Shown: positions 16,464 to 24,901 of the stretch, piece by piece
Layout: each line of letters begins with the position of its first letter
How positions within the stretch are numbered: the first letter of the stretch is position 1
Program-made: the position numbers and the translations under genes
Notes under the pieces: generated by a model
Seen by the model: the letters and a program-made list of their open reading frames with translations, nothing else
What the model was told of the DNA's origin: nothing
The model's database searches: none
From: Desulfonispora thiosulfatigenes DSM 11270
GTDB lineage: Bacteria; Bacillota; Peptococcia; Peptococcales; Desulfonisporaceae
Length of the DNA: 64,000 nucleotides
Assembly: GCF_900176035.1 (NCBI RefSeq)
Contig: NZ_FWWT01000023.1
Location: forward strand, 62,001-126,000
Reading direction: 5' to 3'

Positions 16464-17821
16464 AATACCCTCATTAAAGCATGTCCTTTATCTAAAGTTT
16501 CTCTATATTCTTCTTCTTCATTTGAATCCCAAGTAATAGCTCCACCCACACCAAAATAAGCTTTATTTTCTTTAATAACGATAGTTCTAATTACAATATT
16601 CAAATCCATATTTCCATCATAACCAAGATAACCAATGCTACCTGTATAAATATTTCTTTGATTTGGCTCTAGTTCATCAATAATTTCCATAGAACGAATC
16701 TTGGGTGCTCCTGTTATTGATCCCCCTGGAAAGGTAGCTTGTAAACACTCTACAATATCAACCTCATCCTTTAACTTTCCTGCGACCGTACTAACTAATT
16801 GAAAAACAGTCGGATATTCTTCTATTTTAAATAAGTCCTGTACCTTTACCGTTCTCTTTTTACATATTTTACTTAAGTCATTTCGTACTAAATCAACAAT
16901 CATAAGATTTTCTGCCTGATCCTTTTCGCTATTTTGCAGGAAAGTTTTATTTTGCTCATCTTCTTCCTTTGTTCTACCTCTTCTCATCGTTCCTTTTATC
17001 GGTCTAGTTTCAATATTTCTATCTTTAATTTTAATAAACCTTTCAGGAGAACTAGAGAGAATGGTAATCCCTTCTAAATTCATAAAAGCAGAAAAGGGAG
17101 CTTTATTAATTTTTCTTAAATTTTGGTAAATATCATACGATTCTTTATTTAAAGGGCATTCCATACGTTGGGTAAGATTAACCTCATAAACTTCTCCCTG
17201 CTTTATATAATTTCGCACTTTTTTTATAGTATCTAAATATGCTTGCTTGGAAAAATTAGCTTTTATATTTTTGTTTTTTGTTAATTTTTCATCATTAAAA
17301 TTTGCTGTTTTTCCTTTTATTATTTTTTCTGTAACAAATTCAAAATAGCTTTCACATTCGGCATCTTTTAGGTGCCCGGCGTATACCTTATTTAATATAT
17401 TATCAATAACGATACTACCTTTATAAAAATTAAAATAAATATCTGGAATATTAACATCATCTATAGTTGTTTTGGGTATATTTTCAATTTCATTACAAAG
17501 ATCATAGGCTAAATACCCTACTCCTCCTGCTATAAAAGGTAGTGGAGTATCATTAATAAATTGATATTCGTTTAATAGTTCTCTTAACTTTTCAAAAGAA
17601 CTGCCTTCACTAAACTCTATATTATTTCCTCTTTCTATTTTAAATTTACTTTCCTTTCCCTTAAATGAAAGAAAAGGATTAAATACAATAATAGAATATC
17701 TACCCAAAATTTTATCTTTCATAGAGCTATCTAAAAAAATAACTTCTTTTTCATTTTTAAAAAGTGAAAAAATTGAAAAATCATCTAGATACGTAGTTAT
17801 TTCTTTGTAAATTACCTGCAT
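16460..17821 (-). CDS. pabB: Aminodeoxychorismate synthase component I
   Basis: PabB aminates chorismate to 4-amino-4-deoxychorismate using ammonia from PabA. The 453-residue chorismate-binding protein has the PIKGTMRRG motif, whose lysine is the PabB hallmark (TrpE has alanine at that point), plus LVRNDLSKICK and the magnesium/chorismate site PGGSITGAPKIRSMEIIDELE. It overlaps pabC downstream and follows pabA by 12 bases, so amidotransferase, synthase and lyase are co-expressed. The Shine-Dalgarno is weak, which suggests coupling to pabA. Folate made through this branch serves fhs, encoded 3 kb away. Confidence 0.94.
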   Translation of the reverse strand: MQVIYKEITTYLDDFSIFSLFKNEKEVIFLDSSMKDKILGRYSIIVFNPFLSFKGKESKFKIERGNNIEFSEGSSFEKLRELLNEYQFINDTPLPFIAGGVGYLAYDLCNEIENIPKTTIDDVNIPDIYFNFYKGSIVIDNILNKVYAGHLKDAECESYFEFVTEKIIKGKTANFNDEKLTKNKNIKANFSKQAYLDTIKKVRNYIKQGEVYEVNLTQRMECPLNKESYDIYQNLRKINKAPFSAFMNLEGITILSSSPERFIKIKDRNIETRPIKGTMRRGRTKEEDEQNKTFLQNSEKDQAENLMIVDLVRNDLSKICKKRTVKVQDLFKIEEYPTVFQLVSTVAGKLKDEVDIVECLQATFPGGSITGAPKIRSMEIIDELEPNQRNIYTGSIGYLGYDGNMDLNIVIRTIVIKENKAYFGVGGAITWDSNEEEEYRETLDKGHALMRVL

Positions 17822-17833
17822 TATAAATCACCA

Positions 17834-18400
17834 CTACTTACAAATTTTTATAAAATTGCGTAAAAGATCATGACCGCACTCAGTTAAGTGTGCTTCAGGA
17901 TGAAATTGAACTCCTTCTATTTTATATTTTTTATGTCTTATCCCCATTATTACACCATCACTAGACCTTGCCGTTACTTCTAATTCATCAGGTAAATTAT
18001 CATCTACAATTAAAGAATGATATCTAGTAACATTTAAAGGTGTTCTTATTCCCTCAAAAATACCTTTTTGATCATGGTTTATAGAAAAGACTTTACCATG
18101 TACAGGTTGTTTTCCTTCAGTAATTTGCCCTCCAAAGGAGCTTGCAATAGCTTGATGTCCTAGGCAAATACCTAAGATAGGTATCTTTTCTTTAAAATGA
18201 TTAATAATTTGCATACTTATACCCGAATCTAAAGGAGTGCCTGGTCCTGGTGAAATAATAATTCCATAGGGATTTATCCTCTCTACCATTTCTAGGCTTA
18301 AATCATTGTTTCGAAATACTATTACTTCTTCATCTAATTCTTCAAAATATCTCACTATATTATAGACAAACGAATCAAAGTTATCTACCACAATAAACAT
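17834..18400 (-). CDS. pabA: Aminodeoxychorismate/anthranilate synthase glutamine amidotransferase
   Basis: A class I glutamine amidotransferase of about 188 residues. Seen: the N-terminal IVVDNFDSFVYN; SPGPGTP; the nucleophile loop GICLGHQAI; and the His/Glu motif VQFHPEAHLT. It provides ammonia to PabB. In Bacillus the equivalent gene also serves tryptophan synthesis as TrpG; no trp genes are present here, so double duty is possible but not shown. I choose the ATG at 18400 with GAGG upstream rather than a TTG five codons earlier that overlaps the ribosome site. The leader lacks the dense (G/U)AG repeats seen before trpP. Confidence 0.93.
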   Translation of the reverse strand: MFIVVDNFDSFVYNIVRYFEELDEEVIVFRNNDLSLEMVERINPYGIIISPGPGTPLDSGISMQIINHFKEKIPILGICLGHQAIASSFGGQITEGKQPVHGKVFSINHDQKGIFEGIRTPLNVTRYHSLIVDDNLPDELEVTARSSDGVIMGIRHKKYKIEGVQFHPEAHLTECGHDLLRNFIKICK

Positions 18401-18478
18401 AACTAAAGACCTCAACCTTTTTTTATAATTTTTCTCTGATTATGAACCTCGTTGTTTAATATTGGCTAAGTTTAATTT

Positions 18479-18536
18479 AAAAAACCTTTTCAGTATAATC
18501 TTCTTTTAACTTATACTAAAAAGGTTTTAATTTTTT
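18479..18536 (-). terminator. Intrinsic terminator after the glyoxalase gene
   Basis: Long imperfect stem (AAACCTTTTTAGTATAA against TTATACTGAAAAGGTTT) ending in a T run on the minus strand. It separates the rnhA-glyoxalase pair from pabABC. Confidence 0.82.
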
Positions 18537-18546
18537 CAAACTAGTA

Positions 18547-18924
18547 TTATACGTCAAAATCAGCTGGTAAAATTTCTAACCAATAGCCATCTGGATCCGC
18601 AATAAAGTAGATACCCATTTCTTTGTTTTCAAAACAAATACAACCCATTTCTTTATGCTTTTCATATGCTTTTTCAAAATTGTCTGTAGTAAATGCAAGA
18701 TGAAACTCATTTTCCCCTAAATTATATTTTTCAGTTCTTTCTTTGATAAAAGTTAATTCTAATAAATGAGGGGTTTTTTCATCTCCTAAATAAACTAGGG
18801 TAAAACTACCATCTGGAGCTTCATGCTTTTTTGTTTCTACTAGTCCTAGTGCTTCTTTATAAAAAGCTAGGCTTTTTTCCAAGTCTAAAACATTGATATT
18901 ATTGTGAGCAAAAGAAAATTTCAT
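18547..18924 (-). CDS. Glyoxalase I-like VOC-family metalloenzyme
   Basis: A 125-residue vicinal-oxygen-chelate protein. The four metal ligands expected of glyoxalase I are present: His7 (AHNNINV), Glu56 (LLELTF), His75 (FHLAFTT) and Glu117 (YWLEILPA). The AFYKEALGL segment is also typical. Glyoxalase I isomerises the hemithioacetal of methylglyoxal and a thiol. Low-GC clostridia generally lack glutathione, so bacillithiol, another thiol or another substrate is plausible. It lies 14 bases downstream of rnhA and is probably co-transcribed by position only. Related VOC enzymes with the same fold cannot be excluded. Confidence 0.85.
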   Translation of the reverse strand: MKFSFAHNNINVLDLEKSLAFYKEALGLVETKKHEAPDGSFTLVYLGDEKTPHLLELTFIKERTEKYNLGENEFHLAFTTDNFEKAYEKHKEMGCICFENKEMGIYFIADPDGYWLEILPADFDV

Positions 18925-18938
18925 TGTAAAACCTCCAT

Positions 18939-19376
18939 TTATTTATTATTTTTAATAGCTTCAGTAGCTAAAAAATCGCAGCGATTATTTTTTTCATTGT
19001 CAGAGTGACCTTTTACCTTTATCCATTCAACCTGATGTTTTGATGTTAACTCAATTAAGTTTTTCCATAAGTCTTGGTTTTCCACGGGTTTTTTACTTGC
19101 TGTTTTCCAGCCATTTCTTTGCCAGTTAGTGATCCACTTATTCTTAAAAGCGTTGACTACATAGGCACTATCAGAATAAATTTTCACATTACAAGCTTCT
19201 TTTAACAATTCTAGAGCACGTATAGGAGCTAGTAATTCCATCCTATTATTAGTAGTATCTTTTTCATATCCTGATATTTCTTTTTCATTTTCATTATAAA
19301 TTAATACTGCACCCCAGCCACCTGGGCCTGGGTTACCACTACAGGCTCCATCTGTGTATATTTCGATTTCCTTCAA
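18939..19376 (-). CDS. rnhA: Ribonuclease HI
   Basis: RNase HI cuts RNA in RNA-DNA hybrids. The 145-residue product starts with the strand/turn [19 protein letters not shown] and has the complete catalytic set: Asp9, Glu47 (NNRMELLA), Asp69 (YSDSAYVV), His124 and Asp134 ([16 protein letters not shown]). It includes the basic-handle-like [16 protein letters not shown] region of the E. coli-type enzyme, not the N-terminal extension of B. subtilis YpdQ/YpeP types. The start is a TTG at 19376, six bases after GGAGG. The glyoxalase gene follows. Confidence 0.95.
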   Translation of the reverse strand: MKEIEIYTDGACSGNPGPGGWGAVLIYNENEKEISGYEKDTTNNRMELLAPIRALELLKEACNVKIYSDSAYVVNAFKNKWITNWQRNGWKTASKKPVENQDLWKNLIELTSKHQVEWIKVKGHSDNEKNNRCDFLATEAIKNNK

Positions 19377-19445
19377 ACTTTACCTCCACATAAAACTAAA
19401 AATTTTCTAATTATTTTATCTCTTATTGTAATTTTACCAAATAAA

Positions 19446-21122
19446 CTAAAATAATCCAGTAATTTTACCATTATTATCAACATCTATATTTTCAGCTGCA
19501 GGAACTCTAGGTAATCCAGGCATAGTCATAACATTACCTGTTAAAACAACAATAAATCCAGCTCCTGCTGAAACTTTGACCTTGCTTACATTTACTTCAA
19601 AATTATCTGGTGCTCCTAATTTAGTAACATCATCTGAAAACGAATATTGCGTCTTAGCCATGCAAATGGGTAAATCACCAAATCCTAATTTTTCTAAATG
19701 AGAAATTTCTTTTTCTACACTCTTAGAATAATTAACCTTATTCCCCTTATAAATCTTTGTAACAATAGCTTCTATTTTTTCTTTGATAGTTGAGTTAACC
19801 GAATAACAAAATTCAAAGTCATTCTTTTCATTACAAATACGAATAACTTCTTTGGCTAACTCTATGCCACCTGTACTTCCTTTAGCCCAAACATTAGAGA
19901 CAATAGCCTTTACCCCTAATTCCTCACATCTTTTCTTTACTAAGTCTAACTCACTTTCGGTATCAGTTGGGAAAAAGTTTATAGCTACTACTAGTGGTAA
20001 TTTATATATTTTTTTAATATTTTCAATATGTCTTTGTAAATTTGGTAATCCTTTTTCTAGTGCTTCTAAATTTTCTTTTCCTAAATCTTCTTTTAAAACC
20101 TCTCCATGATGTTTAAGAGCCCTAATGGTAGCTACTATAACTACAGCATCAGGCCCAATTTCTGCCATCCGACACTTTATATCTAAAAACTTTTCTGCTC
20201 CCAAATCAGCACCAAATCCAGCTTCTGTCACTACATAGTCACCTAGTTTTAAAGCCATTTTAGTAGCCATTACACTATTACAACCATGAGCAATATTTGC
20301 AAATGGTCCTCCATGAATAAATGCAGGCGTATTTTCTAAGGTTTGTACTAAATTTGGTTTTAGAGCATCTTTTAATAAAGCAGCTAGTGCACCTGCTGCC
20401 TTTAAATCTCCCGCGGTTACAGGTTCATCATTATAATTATAGGCTACAACTATCTTTGCTATTCTAATTTTTAAATCTGAGAGGTCACTTGCAAGACAAA
20501 GTATAGCCATTATTTCCGAAGCAACTGTAATGTCAAACCCATCTTCTCGTGGCACACCATTAGCTTTTCCATTTAATCCATCTACAATGTAACGTAACTG
20601 CCTATCATTCATATCCATTACTCGTTTCCAAGTTATCTTTCTACTATCAATTTTTAGCTCGTTTCCATGATGAATGTGATTATCTAACATAGCTGCTAAT
20701 AAATTATTGGCGGCACTAATTGCATGTATATCACCAGTAAAATGAAGATTAATATCTTCCATCGGTACTATTTGAGCATAACCTCCACCAGCTGCCCCTC
20801 CTTTTAGGCCAAAAACTGGTCCAAGTGAAGGTTCCCTGAGGGCAATTACTGTTTTTTTATTCAAACTATTTAAAGCATCACCAAGACCTACTGTGGTCGT
20901 TGTTTTGCCTTCTCCTGCTGGAGTAGGATTTATCGCTGTCACTAAAATTAACTTTCCATCATTAATATTTTGTAAATTATGTAATATTTTATAATCTATT
21001 TTTGCTTTATACTTTCCATAGTTTTCGATATAATCTTCTTCAATATCTAAACTTCTAGCTATATTATTTATAAACTGTAACTTTGCTTTTTGTGCAATCT
21101 CAATATCACTTAGTGACATCAT
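19446..21122 (-). CDS. fhs: Formate-tetrahydrofolate ligase
   Basis: Fhs joins formate to THF with ATP, giving 10-formyl-THF: the entry of the methyl branch of the Wood-Ljungdahl pathway, and also a general one-carbon step. The 558-residue length is typical. The ATP-binding [16 protein letters not shown] lies near residues 67-82, followed by [22 protein letters not shown] and the C-terminal [17 protein letters not shown]. Two ATGs occur in tandem at 21122 and 21119 after GGGGG; either may be used. No other Wood-Ljungdahl genes are adjacent, so acetogenesis cannot be claimed from this gene alone. Confidence 0.97.
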   Translation of the reverse strand: MMSLSDIEIAQKAKLQFINNIARSLDIEEDYIENYGKYKAKIDYKILHNLQNINDGKLILVTAINPTPAGEGKTTTTVGLGDALNSLNKKTVIALREPSLGPVFGLKGGAAGGGYAQIVPMEDINLHFTGDIHAISAANNLLAAMLDNHIHHGNELKIDSRKITWKRVMDMNDRQLRYIVDGLNGKANGVPREDGFDITVASEIMAILCLASDLSDLKIRIAKIVVAYNYNDEPVTAGDLKAAGALAALLKDALKPNLVQTLENTPAFIHGGPFANIAHGCNSVMATKMALKLGDYVVTEAGFGADLGAEKFLDIKCRMAEIGPDAVVIVATIRALKHHGEVLKEDLGKENLEALEKGLPNLQRHIENIKKIYKLPLVVAINFFPTDTESELDLVKKRCEELGVKAIVSNVWAKGSTGGIELAKEVIRICNEKNDFEFCYSVNSTIKEKIEAIVTKIYKGNKVNYSKSVEKEISHLEKLGFGDLPICMAKTQYSFSDDVTKLGAPDNFEVNVSKVKVSAGAGFIVVLTGNVMTMPGLPRVPAAENIDVDNNGKITGLF

Positions 21123-21215
21123 ACTACCCCCTTAAAGCTTTCATCTACATGAAAAATCACTTCAAATTATAATATTTACTTATTTGAAATGTCAACAATA
21201 TTCACCACATACTAC

Positions 21216-22580
21216 CTATATCTTGTTTTTAATACTACTAAATGCCATTTTAATAAAACTTTGATTATCCGAAAAAATATTATCTAGTGCATCTATTAGT
21301 TTTATTAAATATTCGTGGTTTATATTTAAAGCAGGTTCTATTCTAATAACATTAGGATTATTTAATGTATATGCCGTAATAATTCCATGCTCATTTAGTA
21401 ATTTACCAGCAACCAAAGAAGCGTAATATTCCTCAGAAAGATTATTAAGCGTTCCTTTGGTTATTTTATTTAAGAACTTATTATTTTTTCCCTGTAGTTC
21501 TATACCAATTAATAAACCTTTCCCTCTAACTTCTTTAATAACTCCATATTTATCCTTTAATTTATTTAATTCTGTTAATAGAAATTTTCCTTTATCATGT
21601 GCCTGTTTACATATATCTTCATTTATTAGTTCATTAATAGTAGCTATGCCTGCTGCTGATGCCATAGTATTGCCACCAAAGGTAGAAGTATGAAGCATCG
21701 CAGTATCCATAGATCCATATGCTTTATCATGGATATTCTCCGTGGTAATATATGCACCAATAGGCATTACCCCTCCACCTAATGATTTTGCTAAACACAT
21801 AATATCGGGTGTAACACTCTCATGTTCACAGGCAAACATTTTTCCTGTCCTTCCAAATCCCGTTTGAACCTCATCTATTATCATTAATACATTATGTTTA
21901 CTACATAAATCTCTCACAATTTTTAAATATCCCTCAGGAGGTAAGATTACCCCTCCTTCTCCTTGAATACATTCTAAGATAAAGGCTGCTACATCTCCAC
22001 CTTTAAGCTTACTTAAAAGAGCTGTAATATCCCCAAATGGAACTGCTTCACATCCTGGTAGTAAAGGATAAAAAGGCTTTTTATACTTTTGTCTACCTGT
22101 TACCGATAAAGCTCCTATACTCTTGCCATGAAAAGACCCCTCACAATATATTATTTTTGTTTTATTAGTTGAAATCTTAGCAAGTTTTAACGCCCCTTCC
22201 ACTGCTTCTGCTCCGCTGTTACAAAAAAATACCCTTTGTAAATTTCCAGGTGTTATCTCCGCTAAATTACTGGCTAAAACTGCATTTAATCGACCTAAAG
22301 AAGCTTGTAATATATTTGGTAGTTCTTTTACTCTTTCTATTGCTTTGACTACACTAGGTGGATTATGTCCTAAATTTAGTGATCCATACCCTCCTAAAAA
22401 ATCAATGTACTCTTTATCTTCAGAATCTACTACTATTGACCCTAGCGCCTTTTCATATACGCGATCAAAGTTAATTAACTTCATCGTATTTACCAGTGAA
22501 GGATTTAAATATTCATTATGCAATTTTTTAATATCCTTTTCCTTTAAATTCAAGGCATCCTCTATATCGTAAAGATTCAT
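21216..22580 (-). CDS. Class III PLP aminotransferase, putrescine aminotransferase-like
   Basis: A 454-residue fold-type I, class III aminotransferase. Seen: FLGGYGSLNLGHNPP; NSGAEAVEGALKLAK (PLP phosphate loop); EGSFHGKSIGALSVTG; MIIDEVQTGFGRTGKMFACEH (the Asp that pairs with the PLP ring); and the Schiff-base lysine in CLAKSLGGGVMPIGAY. The long N-terminus with LNPSLVNTMKLINFDRVYEKALGS (quoted in part) resembles putrescine-2-oxoglutarate aminotransferase (YgjG/PatA) more than ornithine or acetylornithine enzymes. That would fit with the nearby speDAE genes, but omega-amino acid or ornithine substrates remain possible. The ATG at 22580 follows AAAGGGG. Confidence 0.86.
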   Translation of the reverse strand: MNLYDIEDALNLKEKDIKKLHNEYLNPSLVNTMKLINFDRVYEKALGSIVVDSEDKEYIDFLGGYGSLNLGHNPPSVVKAIERVKELPNILQASLGRLNAVLASNLAEITPGNLQRVFFCNSGAEAVEGALKLAKISTNKTKIIYCEGSFHGKSIGALSVTGRQKYKKPFYPLLPGCEAVPFGDITALLSKLKGGDVAAFILECIQGEGGVILPPEGYLKIVRDLCSKHNVLMIIDEVQTGFGRTGKMFACEHESVTPDIMCLAKSLGGGVMPIGAYITTENIHDKAYGSMDTAMLHTSTFGGNTMASAAGIATINELINEDICKQAHDKGKFLLTELNKLKDKYGVIKEVRGKGLLIGIELQGKNNKFLNKITKGTLNNLSEEYYASLVAGKLLNEHGIITAYTLNNPNVIRIEPALNINHEYLIKLIDALDNIFSDNQSFIKMAFSSIKNKI

Positions 22581-22711
22581 TTGAATTTCCCCTTTGGAAA
22601 TATTTTCTAATTACTTATATTATATATTTACCAAGTAAAATTTTTTTAATCTATTTTATTATAATTACCAGCTTTACTAAAGAATAAATTAATCTAAATT
22701 ATAATTATATA

Positions 22712-22768
22712 AAAGAAAAGCCCTAAGTTTAAGATGTTTCCATCAAATACTTAGGGCCTTTCTTTTAG
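22712..22768 (-). terminator. Terminator of the tRNA operon
   Basis: Stem GGCCCTAAGT against ACTTAGGGC (22748-22758 with 22720-22729) followed by TTTTCTTTT on the minus strand, directly after the last tRNA-Leu. Confidence 0.85.
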
Positions 22769-22770
22769 TT

Positions 22771-22859
22771 TGGTGCCGAAGACCGGAATCGAACCGGTAC
22801 GGGCTTTTAGGCCCGCAGGATTTTAAGTCCTGTGCGTCTGCCAGTTCCGCCACTTCGGC
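22771..22859 (-). tRNA. tRNA-Leu (UAA), copy 2, CCA encoded
   Basis: An 89-base class II tRNA with a 7-bp acceptor (GCCGAAG/TTCGGC plus partner), D arm GGCGGAACTGGCAGAC, anticodon loop CTTAAAA (anticodon UAA), a long variable arm GCGGGCC-TAAAA-GCCCGT, T arm CCGGTTCGATTCCGG, and an encoded 3' CCA. It is base-for-base identical to the copy at 22896-22984 and is last in a three-tRNA operon. Confidence 0.97.
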
Positions 22860-22895
22860 AAATTACAACTTGTCCAACTGTTATTAAAATTTAAA

Positions 22896-22984
22896 TGGTG
22901 CCGAAGACCGGAATCGAACCGGTACGGGCTTTTAGGCCCGCAGGATTTTAAGTCCTGTGCGTCTGCCAGTTCCGCCACTTCGGC
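22896..22984 (-). tRNA. tRNA-Leu (UAA), copy 1, CCA encoded
   Basis: Identical in all 89 bases to the following tRNA-Leu: class II with a long variable arm, anticodon UAA, and encoded CCA. It sits between tRNA-Cys (11 bases) and the second Leu copy (36 bases), an evident tandem duplication. Confidence 0.97.
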
Positions 22985-22995
22985 AATTATTTAAA

Positions 22996-23069
22996 TGGAG
23001 GCGGCACTCAGATTTGAACTGAGGGTAAAGGATTTGCAGTCCTCTGCCTTACCACTTGGCTATGCCGCC
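22996..23069 (-). tRNA. tRNA-Cys (GCA), CCA encoded
   Basis: A 74-base cloverleaf: acceptor GGCGGCA/TGCCGCC, D arm GCCAAGTGGTAAGGC, anticodon loop CTGCAAA (anticodon GCA), T arm CTCAGTTCAAATCTGAG, discriminator T and encoded CCA. First gene of the tRNA operon, 31 bases after a near-consensus promoter -10. Confidence 0.97.
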
Positions 23070-23100
23070 TTGCTACGAGTTATCTGTAACAACAGAATTA

Positions 23101-23129
23101 ATAATATCATGGCATTATAAATCTGTCAA
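23101..23129 (-). promoter_or_regulatory. Strong SigA promoter of the tRNA operon
   Basis: TTGACA (23129-23124), exactly 17 bases, TATTAT (23106-23101). Near-consensus, as expected for stable RNA genes. Confidence 0.85.
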
Positions 23130-23139
23130 CACATTTACA

Positions 23140-24561
23140 CTATTTTTTTTTCAAAACAGAGTTTTTAATAAATTCAGTAAAAATTCCTGGTTCAGTCATT
23201 ACTCGAGGAGATAAAATATGTTCTATCTTTTCTTTAGATAATAAACCTTTTTCCTCTACTATTTCTGGTACAGAACGACCACTAGCTAATGTTTCTTTAG
23301 CTATTTCGGTTGCTTTCTCATATCCGATATAAGGAAGTAAAGCAGTAACAATACCTATACTGTTTTCTACCATCTCTTTACATCTTTCCTTGTTTGCCTT
23401 TATCCCCTCAATGCATCTTTCACGTAAAACCTTAACAGCATTACTTAATATTTCAATTGATTGTAATAAGTTAAAACACATAACAGGTTCCATTACATTT
23501 AATTCAAATTGCCCTGCTTCTATAGCCAATGCAACTGTTGTATCATTCCCGATTACCTGAAAACATACTTGATTAACGACTTCAGGTATTACTGGATTTA
23601 CTTTACCTGGCATTATTGAAGACCCTGGCTGCATAGGTGGTAGATTAATTTCATTCAAACCACACCTAGGGCCTGAGGACATTAATCTTAAATCATTACA
23701 AATTTTAGATAAAGTTAACGCTAAGTTTTTTAGTGAGCTAGAAAAAGATGCTAATGCATCTAAGTTTTGCGTTGCGTCCACTAAATGTTTAGCCCTTTCT
23801 AATGGAATACCAGTAATTTCTCTTAAATTTTCAGTAGCTAGTTCTATATAGTCTAAGGTGGTATTTAATCCCGTTCCTACCGCAGTAGCTCCTAAGTTAA
23901 TGATATGTATACCTTTTTCTTCTCTAATAATTCTTTCTGTAGATCTTTTAATTGCATCAGTATAAGCTTCAAATTCTTGATCAAGTCTAATTGGTACTGC
24001 ATCTTGCAAATGACTTCTTCCCATTTTAACTACATCGTCAAATTCATGCGCTTTCTTTAAAAAAGATATTTCTAAACTTTTTAATTCATTTATAAGTCTA
24101 ATATTTTTATTGATAATTGCTATACGCATAGCAACTGGGTAAGTATCATTAGTAGATTGCGACATATTAACATGGGTATTTGGTGAAACAATCTGATAAT
24201 TACCTTTTTTATCATCTAATAATTCTATAGCCCTATTAGCTAAAACCTCATTTACATTCATATTCATTGATGTACCCGCTCCACCTTGTATAACATCAAC
24301 AACAAATTGATCTAAAAACTTTCCTCCAAGTACCTCATCTGCTGCTTTGATAATAGCATTTCCTATTTTCTCATCTAAGAGACCTGTTTTGATATTTGCA
24401 AGCGCACAAGCTTTTTTTATCATTATAAAAGCCACTATTAAGTCATAATCTGGTTTATATCCTGTTATAGGGAAATTTTCAATTGCACGCATTGTTTGTA
24501 TACCATAATAAGCATCTTTTGGAATTGACTTTTCTCCAAGTAGGTCTTTTTCTATTCTCAT
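23140..24561 (-). CDS. aspA: Aspartate ammonia-lyase
   Basis: A 473-residue member of the fumarase II/aspartase superfamily. Seen: GIQTMRAIENFPITG near the N-terminus; the substrate loop VNMSQSTNDTYPVAMR; GRSHLQDAVPIRLDQEF; and the superfamily signature GSSIMPGKVNPVIPE. The AspA-type opening (RIEKDLLGEKSIPKDAYYGI) and the GGAGTSMNMNVNEVLANRA segment favour aspartase over fumarase. It reversibly converts aspartate to fumarate and ammonia. I choose the ATG at 24561 with GAGGTG eight bases upstream; a GTG three codons earlier overlaps that site. It ends only ten bases from the tRNA promoter. Confidence 0.92.
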   Translation of the reverse strand: MRIEKDLLGEKSIPKDAYYGIQTMRAIENFPITGYKPDYDLIVAFIMIKKACALANIKTGLLDEKIGNAIIKAADEVLGGKFLDQFVVDVIQGGAGTSMNMNVNEVLANRAIELLDDKKGNYQIVSPNTHVNMSQSTNDTYPVAMRIAIINKNIRLINELKSLEISFLKKAHEFDDVVKMGRSHLQDAVPIRLDQEFEAYTDAIKRSTERIIREEKGIHIINLGATAVGTGLNTTLDYIELATENLREITGIPLERAKHLVDATQNLDALASFSSSLKNLALTLSKICNDLRLMSSGPRCGLNEINLPPMQPGSSIMPGKVNPVIPEVVNQVCFQVIGNDTTVALAIEAGQFELNVMEPVMCFNLLQSIEILSNAVKVLRERCIEGIKANKERCKEMVENSIGIVTALLPYIGYEKATEIAKETLASGRSVPEIVEEKGLLSKEKIEHILSPRVMTEPGIFTEFIKNSVLKKK

Positions 24562-24602
24562 ATTTAACACCTCTTTTTTCTTATAATTCTAAAAACATCC
24601 AT

Positions 24603-24631
24603 TTGCCATAAGCCATGAACCTTGTTATAAT
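24603..24631 (+). promoter_or_regulatory. SigA promoter of the tRNA-like RNA gene
   Basis: TTGCCA (24603-24608), exactly 17 bases, perfect TATAAT (24626-24631). The predicted first base is about 24638-24639, just where the folded RNA begins. Confidence 0.75.
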
Positions 24632-24647
24632 TAATTCAGGCGTTAGA

Positions 24648-24718
24648 GAAAATTGTGGTGAAACGGTATCATACAGGTTGTGGCACCTGAGATATGGGTT
24701 CGAATCCCATCTGTTTTC
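24648..24718 (+). tRNA. tRNA-His(GUG)-like cloverleaf with six-base anticodon loop, no CCA
   Basis: The sequence folds as a near-canonical tRNA: G-1 (24648) opposite C73 (24718), the histidine-tRNA hallmark; an AT-rich acceptor with a T-G wobble and one T-T mismatch; D stem GTGA/TCAT with loop AACGGTA keeping A14, G18, G19 and A21; anticodon stem CAGGT/ACCTG; a 4-base variable region; and a perfect T arm ATGGG-TTCGAAT-CCCAT. The anticodon loop is TGTGGC, one base shorter than the TTGTGGC expected for tRNA-His(GUG). CCA is not encoded, unlike the three ordinary tRNAs at 22771-23069. It may be a degenerate tRNA-His, an isoacceptor with special use, or a HisRS-binding mimic. Confidence 0.5.
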
Positions 24719-24772
24719 TTCGTTACGCATCCAGCAATGATGGATGCGAGAATATTTGCATTTTTATTCTAT

Positions 24773-24800
24773 CCTCCAATTTTGGAGGTTTTTTCTTTTT
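24773..24800 (+). terminator. Intrinsic terminator of the tRNA-like RNA gene
   Basis: Seven-base stem CCTCCAA/TTGGAGG (24773-24779 with 24782-24788) and a TTTTTTCTTTTT tail. Confidence 0.9.
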
Positions 24801-24901
24801 ATAGCTAAATTAGATTTACTGAAAATTTATTTTATAAAACACAAATATTTAGCAGGTATTTACCATTTATTGTCAAATAGAAATAAATGGAGGTGTAGTT
24901 A

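Larger units (their letters stand above)
24638..24803 (+). ncRNA. Independent structured RNA containing a tRNA-His-like domain
   Basis: The plus-strand gap between aspA and the next gene holds a discrete RNA gene: a near-consensus promoter, a transcript predicted from about 24638, and a clean intrinsic terminator at 24773-24800. Three parts are visible. (1) A tRNA-like cloverleaf at 24648-24718. (2) Flanking bases GCGTTA (24640-24645) and TTACGC (24723-24728) that can pair with one mismatch, closing the cloverleaf in a longer stem. (3) A following hairpin CGCATCCA/TGGATGCG (24726-24748) with a 7-base loop; its first bases compete with the closing stem. No protein-coding frame of note is present. 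The full length of about 165 bases and the retained leader and trailer do not look like an ordinary tRNA. Function unknown. Confidence 0.7.

Noticed and set aside
18401-18480. A TRAP site before pabA, as in Bacillus
   Set aside because: Only scattered GAG/UAG triplets occur, without regular spacing or enough copies.
24638-24803. tRNA-Sec, tmRNA tail or T-box in the structured RNA upstream of 24902
   Set aside because: There is no UCA anticodon or long variable arm for tRNA-Sec, no tag region or CCA for tmRNA, and no T-box core sequence or downstream regulated gene before the terminator.
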